From Dendrolimus kikuchii (taxonomy: Eukaryota > Arthropoda > Insecta > Lepidoptera > Lasiocampidae), in contig CM034405.1 of the NCBI GenBank assembly GCA_019925095.2, positions 11,743,401 to 11,807,400 on the forward strand: a stretch of 64,000 nucleotides of DNA, read 5' to 3'. How positions within the stretch are numbered: position 1 is the first letter of the stretch; each line of letters starts with the position of its first letter. A program made the translations under genes and the position numbers. This document shows positions 21,668-31,500 of the stretch, piece after piece. The notes under the pieces are model-generated. The model was not told the origin of the DNA, did not search any database, and saw only the letters and a list, made by a program, of their open reading frames with translations.

Positions 21668-21906
21668 TAGCTATTTATAATCCCGCGGAAACAAAGTCAC
21701 AGACACAGCTAGCCTTAAATATACACATTTAATAGAAAATGATCCTGATCTTACTTTGATAAATTACTGCTATAAAGGTTTATGTATTTATCGCCATTTA
21801 CTATGTCTCCGAGCTGCGGGCAACAAAACAGTTTAAGGTCTGACAACAATAAAGACGTTGCATTTAAGTGGCATCGTAACTTTAAAGCAGATTATTTGTT
21901 ATAAAG
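21668..21906 (+). repeat. local direct duplication, copy 2 (intact)
   Basis: Second copy of the unit at 21260-21648, with an uninterrupted TAAGTGGCATCGTAACTTTA near 21873. It differs by scattered substitutions and a few short indels. Confidence 0.85.
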
Positions 21907-22599
21907 GGGCGATAAATTAAGCGGTTCATTTAAGAGAATGAATGGGTCCCTAATAGACTGCGAATTGTCGTCGGGCTTTCCCACAAAAGAAAAGCAGGCG
22001 AAAACCGTTTTCTTTGTTCTTACTAAATCGAGTACTAGAGCCGTTTGTCGATCTTATATCACGTTGATTCGACGTTTATGACCCGACCTGCATCGTCTCG
22101 ATTCGAAAATTGTTACTTATAGTGATCTTATTATGCCATCTAAGAGCGTAAATGTGTATAAAAGTAAATATTGTATGAGAAATTCTAAAAGGAAATATAC
22201 TGCGGTTATTTTAAATAAGGTTTTGTGTTTGGATGTGTAAAAATATTTTTTATTCGCTTTTTATAAGAGGTATGTGAAAGCGATTACAGACCTCTTGATG
22301 CTTTTTGTTGCTCTAAATTTTTAAATAATAGATATAAAACGTTCTAGTATTAGGAGCATTTTTTGTGATCATTGGGTATTTTTTTTTCATAAATGTAATA
22401 TTGAAAAATACTAAATTAATATTAAAATCTAATCTAAAAAGACTAATAAGTAATTTAAATATAACCTAGATTAACTAAAAGTATACTACTAAGAAAGTGT
22501 CCATTAGCACTTTTCTTATTGTCTCTATTAAGGGGAGGACACTTTGTTCATGTGTTCTTTAATAAGTTAGCACAGTACACTACACTTTAGTTTTGTTTA
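21907..22599. other. no recognised feature
   Basis: AT-rich spacer. No open frame or shared repeat noted. Confidence 0.5.
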
Positions 22600-22760
22600 T
22601 AGTAGTACTAGTTCAAACGGTTTTGTCCTTTTGAGCCTTCTCATTATATCCGTGTTGTCGAGGAGCTGGATCGCCTCAACATTCACATGATGGTGAAGCC
22701 GATGCTCGTGAGCTTCTGCGTACTTTCTGGTAATGCTAGTAACAAACTCCACTTTCAGGT
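22600..22760 (-). pseudogene. LINE ORF2 C-terminus, about 50 clean codons
   Basis: The minus strand reads, without a stop, KVEFVTSITRKYAEAHEHRL, then HHHVNVEAIQLLDNTD, then RRLKRTKPFEL, and ends at a stop by 22600. The pattern (HP or HVN, EA-x-QLLD, then R-RLKR-x-KPFEL) is the C-terminus of jockey-like LINE ORF2 proteins. No 3' UTR tail is evident next to it. Confidence 0.7.
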
Positions 22761-22939
22761 ATAAGTATAGGTATCACTTTCAGGGTAATTTAATGAAAAC
22801 TTTAAATAGATAAACACTTAGATGCTATTCAACAATTAGCTGCCTAAAGCTTATAGCAATCTTGCTGAAAATACCCCCTTTAAATCGGAAATACGAATAA
22901 GTATCTATAAGATTAGCATCTGTTTTATTTATTAAATTA
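22761..22939. other. short unassigned spacer
   Basis: No recognised sequence between two LINE remnants of opposite orientation. Confidence 0.4.
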
Positions 22940-23330
22940 TTTTTAAGGAACAAAAAGTAGAGTCACATTGGGCTTCCTCTTCTCATATGGACACCGTCGG
23001 GGCACCGTTACATCTTCCAAAGACTGAGTCAGGGCCTAGCAATGCTGCTTTAAAATCTGAATCTCTCAAACTGCGCAAATATGAAACCATAAGAAGGGGT
23101 TACATATTTGTGTCGTTTGGAGTTCAAACATTAGAGCCTTTGGGGTCCATCGGCAAAGATTTCTTCAAAGAAATTTGCTTTCTTACAAATTTTTTGAAGA
23201 AATCTTTTTAATGCCACCCGTGATCGGAAGGCTGGTTTGTATTGCATGCAACGAATCAATATTTCCATTTGCCATACAGTGTGGCAATGGAGCCTTCTGG
23301 GCACGCTTCCCCCTGGCAGGTATTTGTTAC
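22940..23330 (+). pseudogene. LINE ORF2 C-terminus (PFGVETLGPWG type)
   Basis: The frame at 22987-23211 reads ALKSESLKLRKYETIRRGYI, then FVSFGVQTLEPLGSIGKDFF. After a break, RDRKAGLYCMQRINISI and (shifted) IQCGNGAFWARFPLAG follow. This matches the order KYxxL-x-YxFVPFGVETLGPWG, then DPRAG-x-YL-x-QRI-x-xAIQRGNAASLLG known from ORF2 C-termini of one LINE group. At least two frameshifts are needed to join the parts. The 15205-15350 fragment is the end of a relative. Confidence 0.75.
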
Positions 23331-24134
23331 ATAGTTTATAATAAATTAACTTATTTATAACCAACTTTACTTTTAGTATTTTTTTAAAATTAGTTTAGTT
23401 TCTAAATAAAAACATGTGCATTGCTAATTTATAATACACATTCAGTAAAATTGTAATTAAAATACATGTTTATTATTGATACGATATCACCAACATATAT
23501 CGCGCTTATATCATGTAATGAAAAATAATGGTACTCAACATTCCATCACTTTCCAAAACCAAGACGCCGTTGAAGTAGCAACTCCCGAATGTATCAATAG
23601 GACAACGAGGGTGCGTGGCCGAGATAACTATGATAAATTGCCGGTTTGACACACCCTTATCGCTGGCGAGGCAATTATTGATCGACAGTTTACACTTATA
23701 CCGAACTGCATGTAGTCAATACCTTTGTTCTAGCTAGCTTAGCTGGAGGATCAGCAGGTTTTTAAACTACTTTCTGCTGTTCTTAGGAGGATTGATTTTT
23801 TTTACAGTTAAGGTTCTTTTTTATTAGGGTCATTTAGGGAAAAAACGAAACACTTATAAAAATCGTCATGTTTTTGTCAGTTAATCCGTCTGTGTTTATA
23901 CCTATACTATAATATTTTATCTTGGAATCCACCGGTTCTGTAGAGATAAAATTTAGTACCTATAGGATTATATAATTTTCGCAAAATTTTATTATTATTA
24001 TGAATTTATCATTATAATTATGTACTGTGTATTTATTATTCATAAACTGTACCACAGTTTTTTAAGTTAATTTTAGTTTGATATTGTAGTTTATAATTAT
24101 AATCTATTTGTTTGAATAAAAAATATGAATACCG
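23331..24134. other. no recognised feature
   Basis: AT-rich sequence up to the PIF/Harbinger element. Nothing recognised. Confidence 0.5.
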
Positions 24135-24522
24135 TAAGGATCAGCGCAGACAGAACGGAGCGCAGCGGAGAGGATTTTATTAACGCACTTGAAAATAAAC
24201 TTTAAAAATATTACAATAAAGTGCATAAATGCTTGAACCTGACAAACGCGTCCTCGAAGGTAAGCGGGAATCCTCGCGCGGCGTCCAGTTGGCGCCCGCG
24301 TCGTACGCGTACTTTCAATGTTGTGACTGAGTTTAATGAAGGTGACGTCATTTAATCACCATTGTATCCATAGAAACTTTATCAAACATCACCGTACACT
24401 TTCTATCTGAAAAATATATTAATAATTTCTTTTCCAACATGAGAAATCTCTCGTATCTTAAAAATGTTCTGATTTTTAAATAATTCAATAAATAAAAAAC
24501 AAATTACCTTATATTTGATATT

Positions 24523-24531
24523 TTACTTACC
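24523..24531 (-). promoter_or_regulatory. splice donor AG|GTAAGT
   Basis: Minus-strand TTAAGGTAAGTAAAAT matches the metazoan 5' splice-site consensus and falls exactly at the expected exon edge after the conserved ICLR. No matching acceptor followed by transposase sequence is visible inside the element. Confidence 0.65.
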
Positions 24532-24880
24532 TTAAACATATGTTTAAGCGTTCCTCAACAGAAATGGTTGAACGATAATTAGTGGTTTTCTTTGGAATAT
24601 ATAGACGTAACATATCCACAAGCATTCGAAATTTTTCATAATCCATTTTATAGTAATCGTAAAACAAAACTCCTTTCGACGGTAAAGTCGTACACAGTGT
24701 ATTAAATTCACCAAAACTACACCTTTCTTGCCAACATTCCTCGACCCATGTTCTTCGTTTAACTTTCTGACGCCTTATTTTATTAACATGTTCTTCCATT
24801 TCTTCTTCTTCCGCCAAAAGCACAATTATAATCATATCCCAGTCCACCATCGTTGACGAACTTTCGCGATAAACTGGCAT
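24527..24880 (-). pseudogene. HARBI1-like transposase, first exon only
   Basis: The 117-codon frame starts MPVYRESSSTMVDWDM. It contains RRTWVEECWQERCSFGEFNT (compare RR-x-WV-x-x-W-x-x-R--GEF in the family), then FYDYYKMDYEKFRMLVDM (F-x-x-YF/YRM-x-x-x-x-F-x-x-LL), TNYRSTISVEERL and ICLR. These are the N-terminal blocks of PIF/Harbinger transposases; the family continues after ICLR with a short helix and the DDE nuclease. Here ICLR is followed at once by GTAAGTA (frame ends TTAAG|GTAAGTA), a near-perfect splice donor that also supplies the stop. The open frame is therefore exon 1 of a spliced gene whose later exons have been lost, not a complete small protein. Confidence 0.85.
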
Positions 24881-25020
24881 GTTTACTGTAGAGTGGTAAC
24901 CCAGAACATTTTACTTGCGCAGGCTCGCGGGGTCGTGCGCAAGCTCGAGCATACGCGATCCGTAAAGAAAATGCCCGAGACCGCGCGGGGATTATTCCTC
25001 TCTGTCTGCGCTGACCCTAA

Positions 25021-26499
25021 AGAAAACTTAACCTAAACCTTAACTTAACAGATATAGTGTATTCTTCTACCAATAATCCCTTAATTCTATTAAATAAGTA
25101 AAATTCTGAGCATAGGCTTAAGGTGACCAGAAGGTTAGTTACGTTACCTCGCTGAATTTCCATACAATGTACGTAATGTACTGAAGTGATAACGCAGAAA
25201 AAATAAATTAGGTGGGGATATAATATATGCAATTACAAAATCCTAAAAATTAGAACAAATTAAACAAAACATTGTAAACAGCTAAATGATGTCGTCTTTA
25301 TAAACTTATAACATCCATGACCTTTCTCCCAATAAGAAATTAATAAACCGTAACTATAAGTTATCCTTCTCAAATAACACTAATTTTGTATGATGTAGAA
25401 GCAATACAAAATAAGTACGTGATCGGCATCTATATAGTTGGTAACTCGAAACATGTACCAAGGCGAAGGTTTACCTCCTAACCGTTTATTAGTTTTTTTG
25501 TTAGAGAAATAAAGTCATTGTCATCGTGAGGCGGCCAAATGAGGTTTATCCTTTTAATTTGGTTTGGGGAAATGGTCGGTTGGAAATAGGACGTCTTTAT
25601 AGACTGTGCCTATGTTCGAAGAAGAGAAAAAGTATATAGATACGAAACTTACTCTATTTATTCGTTATCATTTCACGTCTGAATCGGTGAATAGATACTA
25701 ATGTAATTTGGCCACAAACTACTTCCTTGATTGTATCCTGGGGAAGAATAAAGACTACTTTTTGTTTCAAATTATAATAATGTCACATACATTGAGTGGA
25801 ATAGGGGATTAAACTTTCAATGTACAACACAAAATTCTTCGTTAAAAATATATTGTTTATACTTTTGGTACGAATTACTTACATTTCAAAGTTAGACTTG
25901 CGTTTTTACTACAGATATACATATGTGCATAGCGGTATTATTTACTACATTCAAAATGTGAAAAATAGATGTGGACGAAGACTGACATACGGACACATGG
26001 CGATGACTTTAATGCGTTATTTGAGATACGACATTATTAATGACGTTGAATATTGAAATATAACATATGCATATACATTAATATAACTATGCATTAACGG
26101 CGTATTTTTTTTAACACTTTAAATAAGACTCATTCGGGGACAGTTAAATTTTTTAACATTAGCGCAGTATAATTGAAAAGCAAAATATTAGAAGAAATTG
26201 TACGTTCAAACATTATTCGTACTTGATATTTCGTATAGCTTTAATAAGATTTATTTCTTGTCTCTTTAGCACTGTAATATTATTTTTATCCATGTTGTTG
26301 GTAAAGTAGAAACCAGGGTCGGCTTCCCAGTTAATCCTCTAGGCGCCTTTCCTGATCTTGTTAGCTTTTAAATCAGCTTTTGAAGCTACAACCCGGCGAG
26401 ACATTTCAGAGCACTAACGATGCCTTGTTTACTTATTATAAAATCAGATTTTAAGGCAAAGAACGGATTATCTGGTTCTTAGTTCAATTCTGATAGAAA
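25021..26499. other. no recognised feature
   Basis: AT-rich sequence. The 78-codon frame at 25820-26056 and the 71-codon frame at 25017-25232 have no recognisable motif. Confidence 0.5.
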
Positions 26500-27660
26500 G
26501 TATATAAATAAAAATCAATGTTTGTCCAATATGCGTTCCTAAACCATTGATCAGATTGTGATGAACCTTTGGTAGGGCCTTCTGAGAACGCCCGAAAGGG
26601 TATCTGGCTCAAAAAATCTATCTTATAAAAAGAAGTTATTGTTTGTGTGTTTGTCCTCGATGCACTCCTAAACCAGTGATCAGATTGTGATGAAACTTAG
26701 GTAGGGCCTTCTGAGAACGCCTGAAAGGGTATTTGGTTCAAAAAATCTATCTTATAAATAGAAGTCATTGTTTGTGTGTTTGTCCTCGATGCGCGTCTAA
26801 ACCGTTGATCAGATTGTGATGAAACTTTGGTAGGCCCTTCTCAGAACGCCTGAAAGGGTATTTGGCTCAAAAAATCAATCTTATAAATAGAAGTCATTGT
26901 TTGTGTGTTTGTCCTCGATGCGCGTCTAAACCGTTGATCAGATTGTGATGAAACTTTGGTAGGCCCTTCTTAGAACGCCCGAAAGGGTATTTGGCTCAAA
27001 AAATCAATCTTATAAATAGAAATCATTGTTTGTGTGTTTGTCCTCGATGCGCGTCTAAACCGTTGATCAGATTGTGATGAAACTTTGGTAGGGCTTTCTG
27101 AGAACGCCCGAAAGGGTATTTGGCTCAAAAAATCTATCTTATAAATAGAAGTCATTGTTTGTGTGTTTGTCCTCGATGTGCGTCTAAACCGTTGATCAGA
27201 TTGTGATGAAACTTTGGTAAGGCCTTCTGAGAACGCCCGAAAGGGTATTTGGCTCAAAAAATCAATCTTATAAATAGAAGTCATTGTTTTTCTGTTTGTC
27301 CTCGATGCGCGTCTCAATCGTTGATCAGATTGTGATGAAACTTTGGTAGAGCTTTCTGAGAACGCCCGAAAGGGTATTTGGCTCAAAAAATCTATCTTAT
27401 AAATAGAAGTCATTGTTTGTGTGTTTGTCCTCGATGCGCGTCTAAACCGTTGATCAAATTGTGAAGAAACTTTGGTAGGGCCTTCTGAGAACGCCCAAAA
27501 GGGTATCTGGCTCAAAAAATCTATCATATAAATAGAAGTCATTGTTTTTGTGTTTGCCCTCGATGCGCTCCTAAATCATTATCAGATTGTGCTGAAACTA
27601 TGGTAGGATGTTTTGAGGATGCTCGCGAGGGTTTCTGGCCTAATAATCTAAATAGATAAA
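26500..27660. repeat. 129-bp minisatellite, nine copies
   Basis: The landmark TGTCCTCGATG (variants TGTCCAATATG and TGCCCTCGATG in the outer units) starts at 26523, 26652, 26781, 26910, 27039, 27168, 27297, 27426 and 27555, exactly 129 bp apart every time. Inner units are nearly identical, the first and last are most diverged. Because 129 is divisible by three, the minus strand stays open over several units and yields a 190-codon frame of 43-residue repeats (IDFLSQIPFRAFSES); I regard that as a by-product. Sequence beyond both ends (for example GTGTTTATGTCACTGAACTC near 27676) resembles the Helitron-like repeat at 29440, so the array may be the expanded core of such an element. Confidence 0.95.
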
Positions 27661-27751
27661 ATTCTTCTGTTCGTGTTTATGTCACTGAACTCTTCCTAAC
27701 GGATTGGACCGATATTTTTATAGGTGACGATTATTTTCGCAAGAGCTATTG

Positions 27752-28300
27752 TTACGTGCGAGCGGGGGTACGCACTCGGGATTGGAGGGAAACACCAGTT
27801 ATTTTAAGTAACGCTTTTATTGACTTACAACAGCCGCACGTAATACCTCGCTGCAGGGTTGCCCCTATACGCACGACTAACGATGCATGGTCCCGACAAT
27901 AAGGTATCCCACTTACAACATCGTCGCGCATATTGCGTAGACCACCTCCTGTTACTGCAGTGCTCACCTCCGATATTGTCGCGTGTAGCTCGCTTCCGGT
28001 TCGTCTCTCGAACTACACTACACTCCTCCTTTACTTAACTGTTCGCTAAACTTGTCACTAAATTCACCACTTAACTCGTCACTGTCTTCTATTAAAATTC
28101 TCTTCCTACTCTTCCGTATCGCACTTGTCGCTTCGCTGTCTTGGACTGAACTCAACTCTAAAAACTGCCCGGTAGGCGCGCCTTACGCTGCTTATATACC
28201 CGCAGATATTACTTGCGGCTGTGTTAAGTTAATAAAAGCGTCACTTAAAAGAACTGGTGTTTCCTTCCAATCCCGAGTGCGTACCCCCGCTCGCACATAA
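27752..28300. mobile_element. 549-bp element with ~95-bp terminal inverted repeats
   Basis: The left arm starts TTACGTGCGAGCGGGGGTAC and the right arm, inverted, TTATGTGCGAGCGGGGGTAC. The match continues through ACTCGGGATTGGA, AAACACCAGTT, GACTTACAACAGCCGCA (TTAACTTAACACAGCCGCA in the right arm) for about 95 bp with few differences. The interior (27850-28200) has no family motif. The two open frames that end in SRVRTPART are the same TIR read from each side. I cannot fix a TSD, so the superfamily is unknown. Confidence 0.85.
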
Positions 28301-29159
28301 TACTATGTTTGTTTCCGCCGGTTACAAGTCGTGAAGTAATCAACAAGTTACAAATAGTGAAATAGTGACATGAGTCGGTTTATTAGCATTGATTTTTGAA
28401 ATAAATTTTCTCTCATACTTCATCAGGCTTGGGACTATCAATGTGTATTTTTCAATGGCATATTAAAAAGTTCATTGAATCAACTTAATTTAAAACAGTA
28501 GATTAAGTTGTTTATTGTTTTTTTTTAATGTTACGTTTAAGTTATGAGCATAATATACAATATTTGTTTTTTTGGGATTTTTTCGCAATGATTGGAGACA
28601 TAATTATTAATAACTAAGTTAAACGAGTCACTATTATTACACTTTTATTTACACCATGCACGTTGTAGAAAAGAAGACATTTGAAAAAATTGCATACGAT
28701 ATGATAAATTCACTCAAAAATACCAGCCGGGGCGTGCTGCGGTGATTAGAACTGCAAGTAAATTTAATTTACTGTGAAGTGAAATAATTTGTCACAATCT
28801 CAAGTCTCAACGATACTTTTCCACGGAGTTAACCTCCTGTTTCAAATCATCAAGCAAATGAATGCCTAAGCAATTAAAGAAAAAGATTCAATTTTACTTC
28901 ACTCAGGTTCGCTCATTTATCGCTTTGACTAAAACATCATATAATACCAAATAGCCAAAGTAGATAAACAATCCATTAAACATATAGGTGTCTATTTTCT
29001 AACTAAATGACACTTTGAACACGAAAGGTCGATAAAATATAACGCTGTTCCCATGCGAAATATTGCAATATCGACCTGGTGAAATTTCACAGTCCTTTCC
29101 AATTCTTTTGTAACTAGAGTGAAAAGTGATTTATTTTATATCACTGCTATTTAACCGGT
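28301..29159. other. no recognised feature
   Basis: AT-rich sequence; nothing recognised. Confidence 0.5.
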
Positions 29160-29636
29160 GATCAGTGAAATATGCTATCACTAGTCCCGGGATGGTTTAG
29201 ATTCGCAATTGGACCCTGTAGATGGCGCCTCGGAACTCCTTGTGGGACCAAGTTTGATGATTTTTTTTAAATTTTTGTTCAACTGAATTCGAGAATGGTT
29301 TAGATTAACAACTGGTCCCGGTAGGTGGCGCTGCAATCGGTTTCCAAGATTTTGACGAAATTTTTTGTGTGTCATTGAGTGTCTCGAGATGGCTTAGATT
29401 CAGAAATGGATTTGATAGACAATAATCTTTATATAAATAATTTTTTTGCACGTGTCTAGGTCACTGAACTGCTCCTAGGCCGCTACACCGATTTTGATGA
29501 AATTTTTGTGTGTATTTGACAGGGTCTCGGTATGGTTTAGATTCACAATAGGACCCGGTATATGGCGCTGCAATTGGGTTCAATATTTTTATTTTTAAAG
29601 GGCTGGACAACGTCTACCGGGTATAGCTAGTCAGTA
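29160..29636 (+). mobile_element. Helitron-like repeat with internal subrepeats
   Basis: A block of the form ATGGTTTAGATTC, then GGACCCGGTAG, then ATGGCGCTGCAAT recurs four times (about 29190, 29293, 29388 and 29530) with divergence. The last unit leads to GGACAACGTCTACCGGGTAT and the terminus AGCTAG|T. The inverted element at 4568 has the same end. The CTAG|T terminus and lack of TIRs favour a Helitron-type origin. Confidence 0.55.
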
Positions 29637-29708
29637 AATAAAATTTAATATTAAACCCGCGAATTCGTCCGGGTTGGCTATTTTTGTTCTCGGAAGCCTG
29701 AAAAAAAG

Positions 29709-29942
29709 TTTTTTTTTATTGCAGAAGTTCAACAGACAGGCAGACGACCCACGTGATGGAAAGTGGTTACCGTCGCCTATGGACATTTGCAACACCAAAG
29801 GTGCTACAAATGCGCTGCTGCTCTCTTAAAGGAGACTGGAACCTGGTCACTAATGCCGGAACACAACACAAGGTTGTTATGGCGGCATACTCTAGACCAG
29901 GGGTGGTCACCATCCAGTCGAGCAAATACTCTACCACCTGGC
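29709..29942 (-). mobile_element. ~310-bp poly(A) repeat, copy 5 (5' part missing)
   Basis: The poly(A) end is at 29709. The 5' side stops at CTACCACCTGGC, where copies 4, 8 and 9 continue with TGTGGGTTGTTTTGTCGCC. The same breakpoint occurs in copy 11 (63225). Directly abutting is the Helitron-like segment 29943-30175. Confidence 0.88.
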
Positions 29943-30175
29943 AAAAAGTGGCCTAAGTTACTTCTTATCAGCTGTCTACCAGTAAAAGTCCCGTCAAAAT
30001 CAGTCCAGCTGGTTCAGAAATTAGCCGGATCATCTAGACAGACAGACGTAAATTCTAAAAATTGCATTTTCGGAATATCCTGGTCCGAATTATCCCCTGA
30101 TTTTTTTCAAATTTTTGTTTGAACGTTACAAATAGACACTTCAATTTTATTTATCTGAATGTATAAATAACATAT
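29943..30175 (-). mobile_element. Helitron-like repeat, 5' part
   Basis: Shares with 9605-9861 the blocks AGT(A/G)GCCTAAGTTACTYCTTATCAG, AAAGTCYCGT and AAATTAGCCGGATCATC (9605 copy: ATATTAGCTGGAACATC), ending in GACACTTCAATTTTATTTAT (GACACTTAAATTTATTTAT). The CTAG terminus seen in the other copy is missing because the poly(A) repeat begins there. Confidence 0.6.
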
Positions 30176-30600
30176 TGTTCATATACACAGTCCCTGTTTT
30201 AGTTGTTATATAATGTAGGTTAAAGAATAATCTGTAAACCGCCCACAGACGAAAATGTCAATGGAAAAAAACGTAGCCTATTTGCCATTCGTCAAAATCC
30301 GAGCAACTCGAATTATCGAACATTAATTTGTCGGATGGTTGCCCAAATCGATTGATATTGAAATAAATTATGTTTTTCTCGTGGAATGCTGATAATAAAT
30401 AAGCAATTTCTAAGTAACTCGCATAAAACTAATGGTTTGAAAACGTGACAACTGAAGCGAGAACTTGCGATAAAAGTAATCAAACTGTCGTTAAAATTAT
30501 TTTAGCACGTCGTCATTTCGCTGGACCATTTCCATCTACTGACATTTAAAGCAGTATTGCAACGTGAAGAAGAATATTATAGATCTTGCCCACTTCTTTA
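30176..30600. other. no recognised feature
   Basis: Spacer without motif or shared repeat. Confidence 0.5.
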
Positions 30601-30838
30601 TCCGTGCAGGAACGGTGAAAGAATACAATTTCCTGCGGCCGGGCGGCCGTCGTAAGAGGTGACCAAAAAACTCACAGCCAGGTGGTAAGGTATTTGTCCG
30701 ACTGGATGTCTACCCCTGGTCTAGAGTATGCCGCCATACAACCTTGAGTTCTGTTCCGGCATTAGTGGCCAGGTTCCAGTCTCCTTTAAGAAAGCAGCAG
30801 CGCATTTGTATCGCCTTTGGTGCTGCATTGCATTTGCA
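30601..30838 (+). mobile_element. ~310-bp poly(A) repeat, copy 6 (3' part missing)
   Basis: Begins TCCGTGCAGGAACGGTGAAA at the family's usual 5' end. It diverges after GCGCATTTGTATCGCCTTTG, near a TAGGGATG motif at 30839, and lacks the A tail. Confidence 0.85.
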
Positions 30839-31154
30839 TAGGGATGCAACGAATGTCGAATTTTTCACATTCACGAATGCGAATGTGAATATGAATGTAG
30901 ACCCTTGAAATAAAGCGCATATTCATTTAATAAAATATAGATTAAAAATGTATAATTGAAACCAAAGTTTAAATAATATTATGATTGTTAGAACATTAGA
31001 TCATTTTCCTCTGTGTCCAGTAGCCGTTAAAATTCCTGTCTATGGAACAAATAATACATTATTATTCCATATATAATATCCTCTTTTTTGTCAAATATAT
31101 TCGCCAAAAATCGAACCTTTTTTTTACAAATCGCCGACACGGGGAAGCAATGGC
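30839..31154. other. unassigned spacer with hAT-like hints
   Basis: TAGGGATGCAACGAATGTCG at 30839 and, inverted at 32048, TAGGGATGTTATGGATATGA could be the ends of a hAT-like element about 1.2 kb long. Eight-base TSDs are not visible and only 18 of 27 end positions agree. Confidence 0.25.
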
Positions 31155-31500
31155 AACTGGCGGATCCGTAAAAATGTCGAAATCGAAGAACTGGTGGATG
31201 AGCCCAATATAATAGACGACAGCAAGGCACATCGCTTGCGCTGGCTCGGCCATTTACATAGAACGGGGACGATCGCGTGGTGAAAAGAGCCTATCTGGGC
31301 AGACCAACGGGACGGCGACCAGTTAGTAGGCCCAGATATCGCTGGAGGGACGTAGTGGAGGCTGATCTGCGCGAGCTTTATGCCGATGACTGGCAGGAGA
31401 CAGCGCTGAACAGGAAGGAATGGAGTATTCTCATTTCAGAGGCCAGGACTCATTTTGGGTCGGTGAGCCGCAGCAGTCAGTTAGTTAGTTTTTTTACAAA
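31155..31500 (+). pseudogene. LINE ORF2 C-terminus with AGTT tail
   Basis: A plus-strand frame reads RKNVEIEELVDEPNIIDD, then SKAHRLRWLGHLHRTG. After a one-base shift near 31265 it continues VVKRAYLGRPTGRRPVSRPR, then YRWRDVVEADLRELYADDWQ and ALNRKEWSILISEARTHFGS. HRLRWLGH, KR-x-LGRP-G-RP and DR-x-W-x-x-L-x-EA-x-THFGS are C-terminal blocks of a common insect LINE endonuclease/RT. It ends in CAGTTAGTTAG, a tandem tail. One frameshift makes it a pseudogene even apart from the 5' truncation. Confidence 0.85.

Larger units (their letters stand above)
24135..25020 (-). mobile_element. PIF/Harbinger transposon, internally deleted
   Basis: The element spans 24138-25017 (880 bp) and is flanked by TAA on both sides (24135-24137 and 25018-25020), the three-base TSD typical of the superfamily. 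Its terminal inverted repeats are GGATCAGCGCAGACAGA and, inverted, GGGTCAGCGCAGACAGA (16 of 17 identical). It carries the first exon of a HARBI1-like transposase on the minus strand, then about 390 bp with no catalytic DDE part. Full elements of this type are usually several kb with a second Myb/MADF-like gene, so most of the interior is missing. Confidence 0.88.

Noticed and set aside
26970..27542. 190-residue repetitive protein on the minus strand
   Set aside because: It exists because the repeat unit is a multiple of three; no start context, motif or flanking gene structure supports it.
26500..27660. Possible CRISPR array
   Set aside because: The repeats are 129 bp, directly adjacent without spacers, and the sequence is eukaryotic. 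It is a minisatellite.
28052..28300. 82-codon frame ending SRVRTPART
   Set aside because: The same ending appears on the opposite strand at 27752; both are the terminal inverted repeat read inward to outward.
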